NCBI GenBank assembly: GCA_963759545.1
Contig: CAVXAB010000035.1
Span: 143,074-207,073, forward strand
From: Trebonia sp963759545
GTDB lineage: Bacteria; Actinomycetota; Actinomycetes; Streptosporangiales; Streptosporangiaceae
Reading direction: 5' to 3'
Length of the DNA: 64,000 nt
The translations under genes and the position numbers were made by a program. Below, in pieces: positions 62,382-64,000 of this stretch; the first letter of the stretch is position 1, and each line of letters opens with the position of its first letter. The notes beneath the pieces are model-generated. The model had not been told where the DNA came from. It searched no databases and was given only the letters and a program-made list of their open reading frames with translations.

Positions 62382-62648
62382 GTGATAGTCGATCTTCCCG
62401 TCGCTTATGCTCCCGTCAAACGGTCATCGGCACACGCTTCCCGGCCGGGCGTCACGAGCCTGCGGGATGTGCCGGTGCTTGGCCTTGCCACAGCTACCGC
62501 GAACCATGAATGGCGCCTGACCTTGGCGCTCGCACTCAATCAAATGCCATCTGGGTCGAGTCTGCTGGTCCGCGACGCCAGCGGCCGGGATTGGCATATC
62601 GCGCCCGCTGGCCAGGCCGCAGTTCAGAGTCTCAGAGAGGCGGCGTAG
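62382..62648 (+). CDS. small protein upstream of ECF sigma factor
   Basis: An 88-residue protein with no family I recognise: MIVDLPVAYAPVKRSS, then a mostly hydrophilic middle (PVLGLATATANHEWRLTLAL) and a C-terminus SLLVRDASGRDWHIAPAGQA. GTG 62382 has GGAGGT four bases upstream. Its stop (TAG 62646-62648) overlaps the GTG of the sigma factor, so it is translated together with it. Conservation with the sigma operon would show whether it is a regulator. Confidence 0.6.
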   Translation: MIVDLPVAYAPVKRSSAHASRPGVTSLRDVPVLGLATATANHEWRLTLALALNQMPSGSSLLVRDASGRDWHIAPAGQAAVQSLREAA

Positions 62649-63229
62649 TGACTCGCGACCAAGACAACGATTCCGCAGACCGCGGGCATGACGCCCGGAT
62701 GCGCATGGCGGCGGGAGATGAGGCGTTCTTCAAGTACTACTGGCCCCGGCTGGTCCGGTACCTGAAGACCCGGGCGGTCGATACCAACCTGGCCGAAGAC
62801 GTGGCCGCCGACGCGATGATGGCCTTCATGGACCAGTGGGAATACCTGCTGACCCACCCAAGGCCCGACTCCTGGCTGTTCAAGGTCGCCACGCGGAAAC
62901 TACGCAAGCTGGAAACGCGGGCCCGTGACCACTGCTGCTTCGACGAAGACCTCGCCAGTTCCGTCGGTGACCTGCAGGCCGCGGCCGCGAACGACATGTG
63001 GATCGAGGATCACCTGGACCTGATCACCGGGATGCGGTCGCTGCCCAGCCGGCAGTGCGAGGTCATCGGCCTGCACTATTTCGGCGGGTACACCCTCGCA
63101 GAAACGGCGGAGATCCTCGACATACAGGTAGGCACGGTAAAGAAGCACCTGAGCCGCGGGCTTGAAGGCCTGCGGCAAAGCCAGGGCATTCCCGCCACCG
63201 TGAAGGCTGCAAGGAGGATTTCGGCGTGA
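62648..63229 (+). CDS. ECF-type RNA polymerase sigma factor
   Basis: A 193-residue ECF (sigma-70 family, group IV) factor. Region 2: FFKYYWPRLVRYLKTRAVDTNLAEDVAADAMMAFMDQWEYLLTHPRPDSWLFKVATRK. Region 4: SLPSRQCEVIGLHYFGGYTLAETAEILDIQVGTVKKHLSRGLEGLRQ (HTH). GTG 62648 overlaps the small gene's stop and its own stop overlaps the next gene (GTGA), which carries a zinc-binding anti-sigma-like motif. Presumably released by that partner on a stress signal. Confidence 0.93.
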   Translation: MTRDQDNDSADRGHDARMRMAAGDEAFFKYYWPRLVRYLKTRAVDTNLAEDVAADAMMAFMDQWEYLLTHPRPDSWLFKVATRKLRKLETRARDHCCFDEDLASSVGDLQAAAANDMWIEDHLDLITGMRSLPSRQCEVIGLHYFGGYTLAETAEILDIQVGTVKKHLSRGLEGLRQSQGIPATVKAARRISA

Positions 63230-64000
63230 CTTCCGAAAACGATAAGCAGCGGGTAGTGACAGATCTTGCGGCGGCCGCGGCCGACCGGGCGCTGCGGGCT
63301 GCCGCGGGCACCATCGGCCAGATGCCGGGAACGGAGCTGCAGGACAGGCTCAGCCAGCTGAGAAGGGCACGCGCGTCCCGTACGCCCCGTGAGGTACTCC
63401 GCCAGCAAGCGGAACTGGACTCGCTCGAGCTCGACCAGGCGGCATTCAAGCTGGCGAGCCAGGCCCACGCGGACGGCAACCTGGCAGAAGCGGCCCGCTG
63501 GTACCGCGTCGCGGCGGCGAACGACTTCGCCGATGCCTCCTTCAAGCTGGCCACGGTCCTCGATGCGCTGTCCGCCAGGTACCTCGCCCGTTCGGACCTG
63601 CGCGAGGAACGCGGCCTGGTTACGGAGGCGGCCAACTGGTACCTGGCGGCCTTCCTGGTGGGTGACCTTGAGGAACGCGACCCGCTCGACTCCCTGATCG
63701 CGCGTCTCGACGTGCAAGGTGACGCGTCATGCACGGCCGGCGACGACGGTTCCCCCGCAGGCGCGTGCGAGCTTGGCGGCCTGCAGAATGTCCTCGACCT
63801 TCAGCCAGCCGAGGCCGCCGCCCACTGCCGCTCATGCCGGCCTTGCAAAGCGGAACTGGTCAAGCTGCGACCTCTGATGGACATCCTGCATAAGCGGCCC
63901 GCGGCGGAGCCTGACGCCCGCACGGATACGCCCGATGAGGGTCGGCCTTCGCTCCACCCGGAGCTGCCTTCGCTCCACCCGGAGCTGTCCGACCCCGGCC
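63226..64000 (+). CDS. putative ZAS-type zinc anti-sigma factor, partial
   Basis: At least 258 residues, continuing beyond the window. GTG 63226 overlaps the sigma factor stop. Residues ~70-165 form Sel1/TPR-like helical repeats (FKLASQAHADGNLAEAARWY, FKLATVLDALSARY, EAANWYLAAFLVGD). Residues 200-207 read HCRSCRPC, that is H-x3-C-x2-C (His200, Cys204, Cys207), the zinc motif of anti-sigma factors. Then a Pro/Asp-rich tail with a duplicated PSLHPEL. It probably holds the sigma factor inactive until zinc is released by oxidation. No membrane helix is visible in the part available. Confidence 0.7.
   Translation, partial: MTSENDKQRVVTDLAAAAADRALRAAAGTIGQMPGTELQDRLSQLRRARASRTPREVLRQQAELDSLELDQAAFKLASQAHADGNLAEAARWYRVAAANDFADASFKLATVLDALSARYLARSDLREERGLVTEAANWYLAAFLVGDLEERDPLDSLIARLDVQGDASCTAGDDGSPAGACELGGLQNVLDLQPAEAAAHCRSCRPCKAELVKLRPLMDILHKRPAAEPDARTDTPDEGRPSLHPELPSLHPELSDPG
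63946..63987. repeat. 21-bp tandem duplication
   Basis: CCTTCGCTCCACCCGGAGCT plus one further G is repeated once, head to tail and without change. It encodes PSLHPEL twice in the C-terminal tail of the anti-sigma candidate, at the end of the window, and may continue beyond it. Confidence 0.85.

Noticed and set aside
1..64000. CRISPR arrays, restriction-modification or other defence genes, tRNA and rRNA genes
   Set aside because: No regular repeat-spacer pattern, no Cas, methylase-nuclease pair or abortive-infection motif, and no cloverleaf-like or rRNA sequence was seen. A tRNA scan would be decisive.

Overview
The window is about 70% G+C and almost entirely coding. It carries families typical of Actinomycetes: a mycothiol-dependent maleylpyruvate isomerase-like protein, an F420-type LLM oxidoreductase, a GerW/YtfJ sporulation protein, a DUF574 methyltransferase, ECF42 sigma factors with DGPF (YCII) partners, and many small one-component regulators next to their target genes. 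A soil actinomycete, probably spore-forming, fits best. The order or genus cannot be fixed from this sequence. I saw no rRNA, tRNA, CRISPR array, prophage or insertion sequence.

Layout. 0-6.6 kb is core: a YihY/BrkB membrane protein, xerC, a PadR regulator with a small membrane protein, lepB, then the overlapping minus-strand run yraN-yifB-dprA. dprA is frameshifted. 6.6-31 kb is a mosaic of regulator/target pairs: MarR with a quinone-type oxidoreductase, CGNR with a methyltransferase, ArsR/AHSA1 with an MFS pump, WYL with an epoxide hydrolase, TetR with another oxidoreductase, plus several transporters and membrane proteins. 31-35 kb is one very large secreted GH3 beta-glucosidase. 36-38.7 kb is a translationally coupled MerR/ABC ATPase/ABC permease operon. 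39-52.7 kb holds CorA, two ECF42 sigma/YCII modules, three methyltransferases, a metallophosphoesterase and a MarR/FAD monooxygenase pair. 53-56.3 kb is a three-gene membrane/extracytoplasmic operon of unknown function. 56.4-62 kb has a VOC protein, an IlvD-family dehydratase and an FtsX/LolD-type ABC transporter. 62.4-64 kb is a coupled operon of a small protein, an ECF sigma factor and a putative zinc (ZAS) anti-sigma factor that runs off the window.

Three things stand out beyond the gene list. (1) A dispersed intergenic element with a 17-bp perfect hairpin occurs three times between 7.5 and 20.2 kb, and a second, weaker repeat pair lies at 23.4 and 35.9 kb. (2) Conserved 17-bp operators (TGCAACC-N3-GGTTGCA) link the ArsR/AHSA1/MFS locus at 18.3 kb to the DUF899 gene at 22.6 kb as one putative regulon. 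Clear operators also lie between other divergent regulator/target pairs. (3) At least ten single-base indels disrupt seven genes between 4.5 and 37.7 kb. They produce split genes and one spurious MerR-ABC-permease fusion, and they need checking as either sequencing error or real gene decay.
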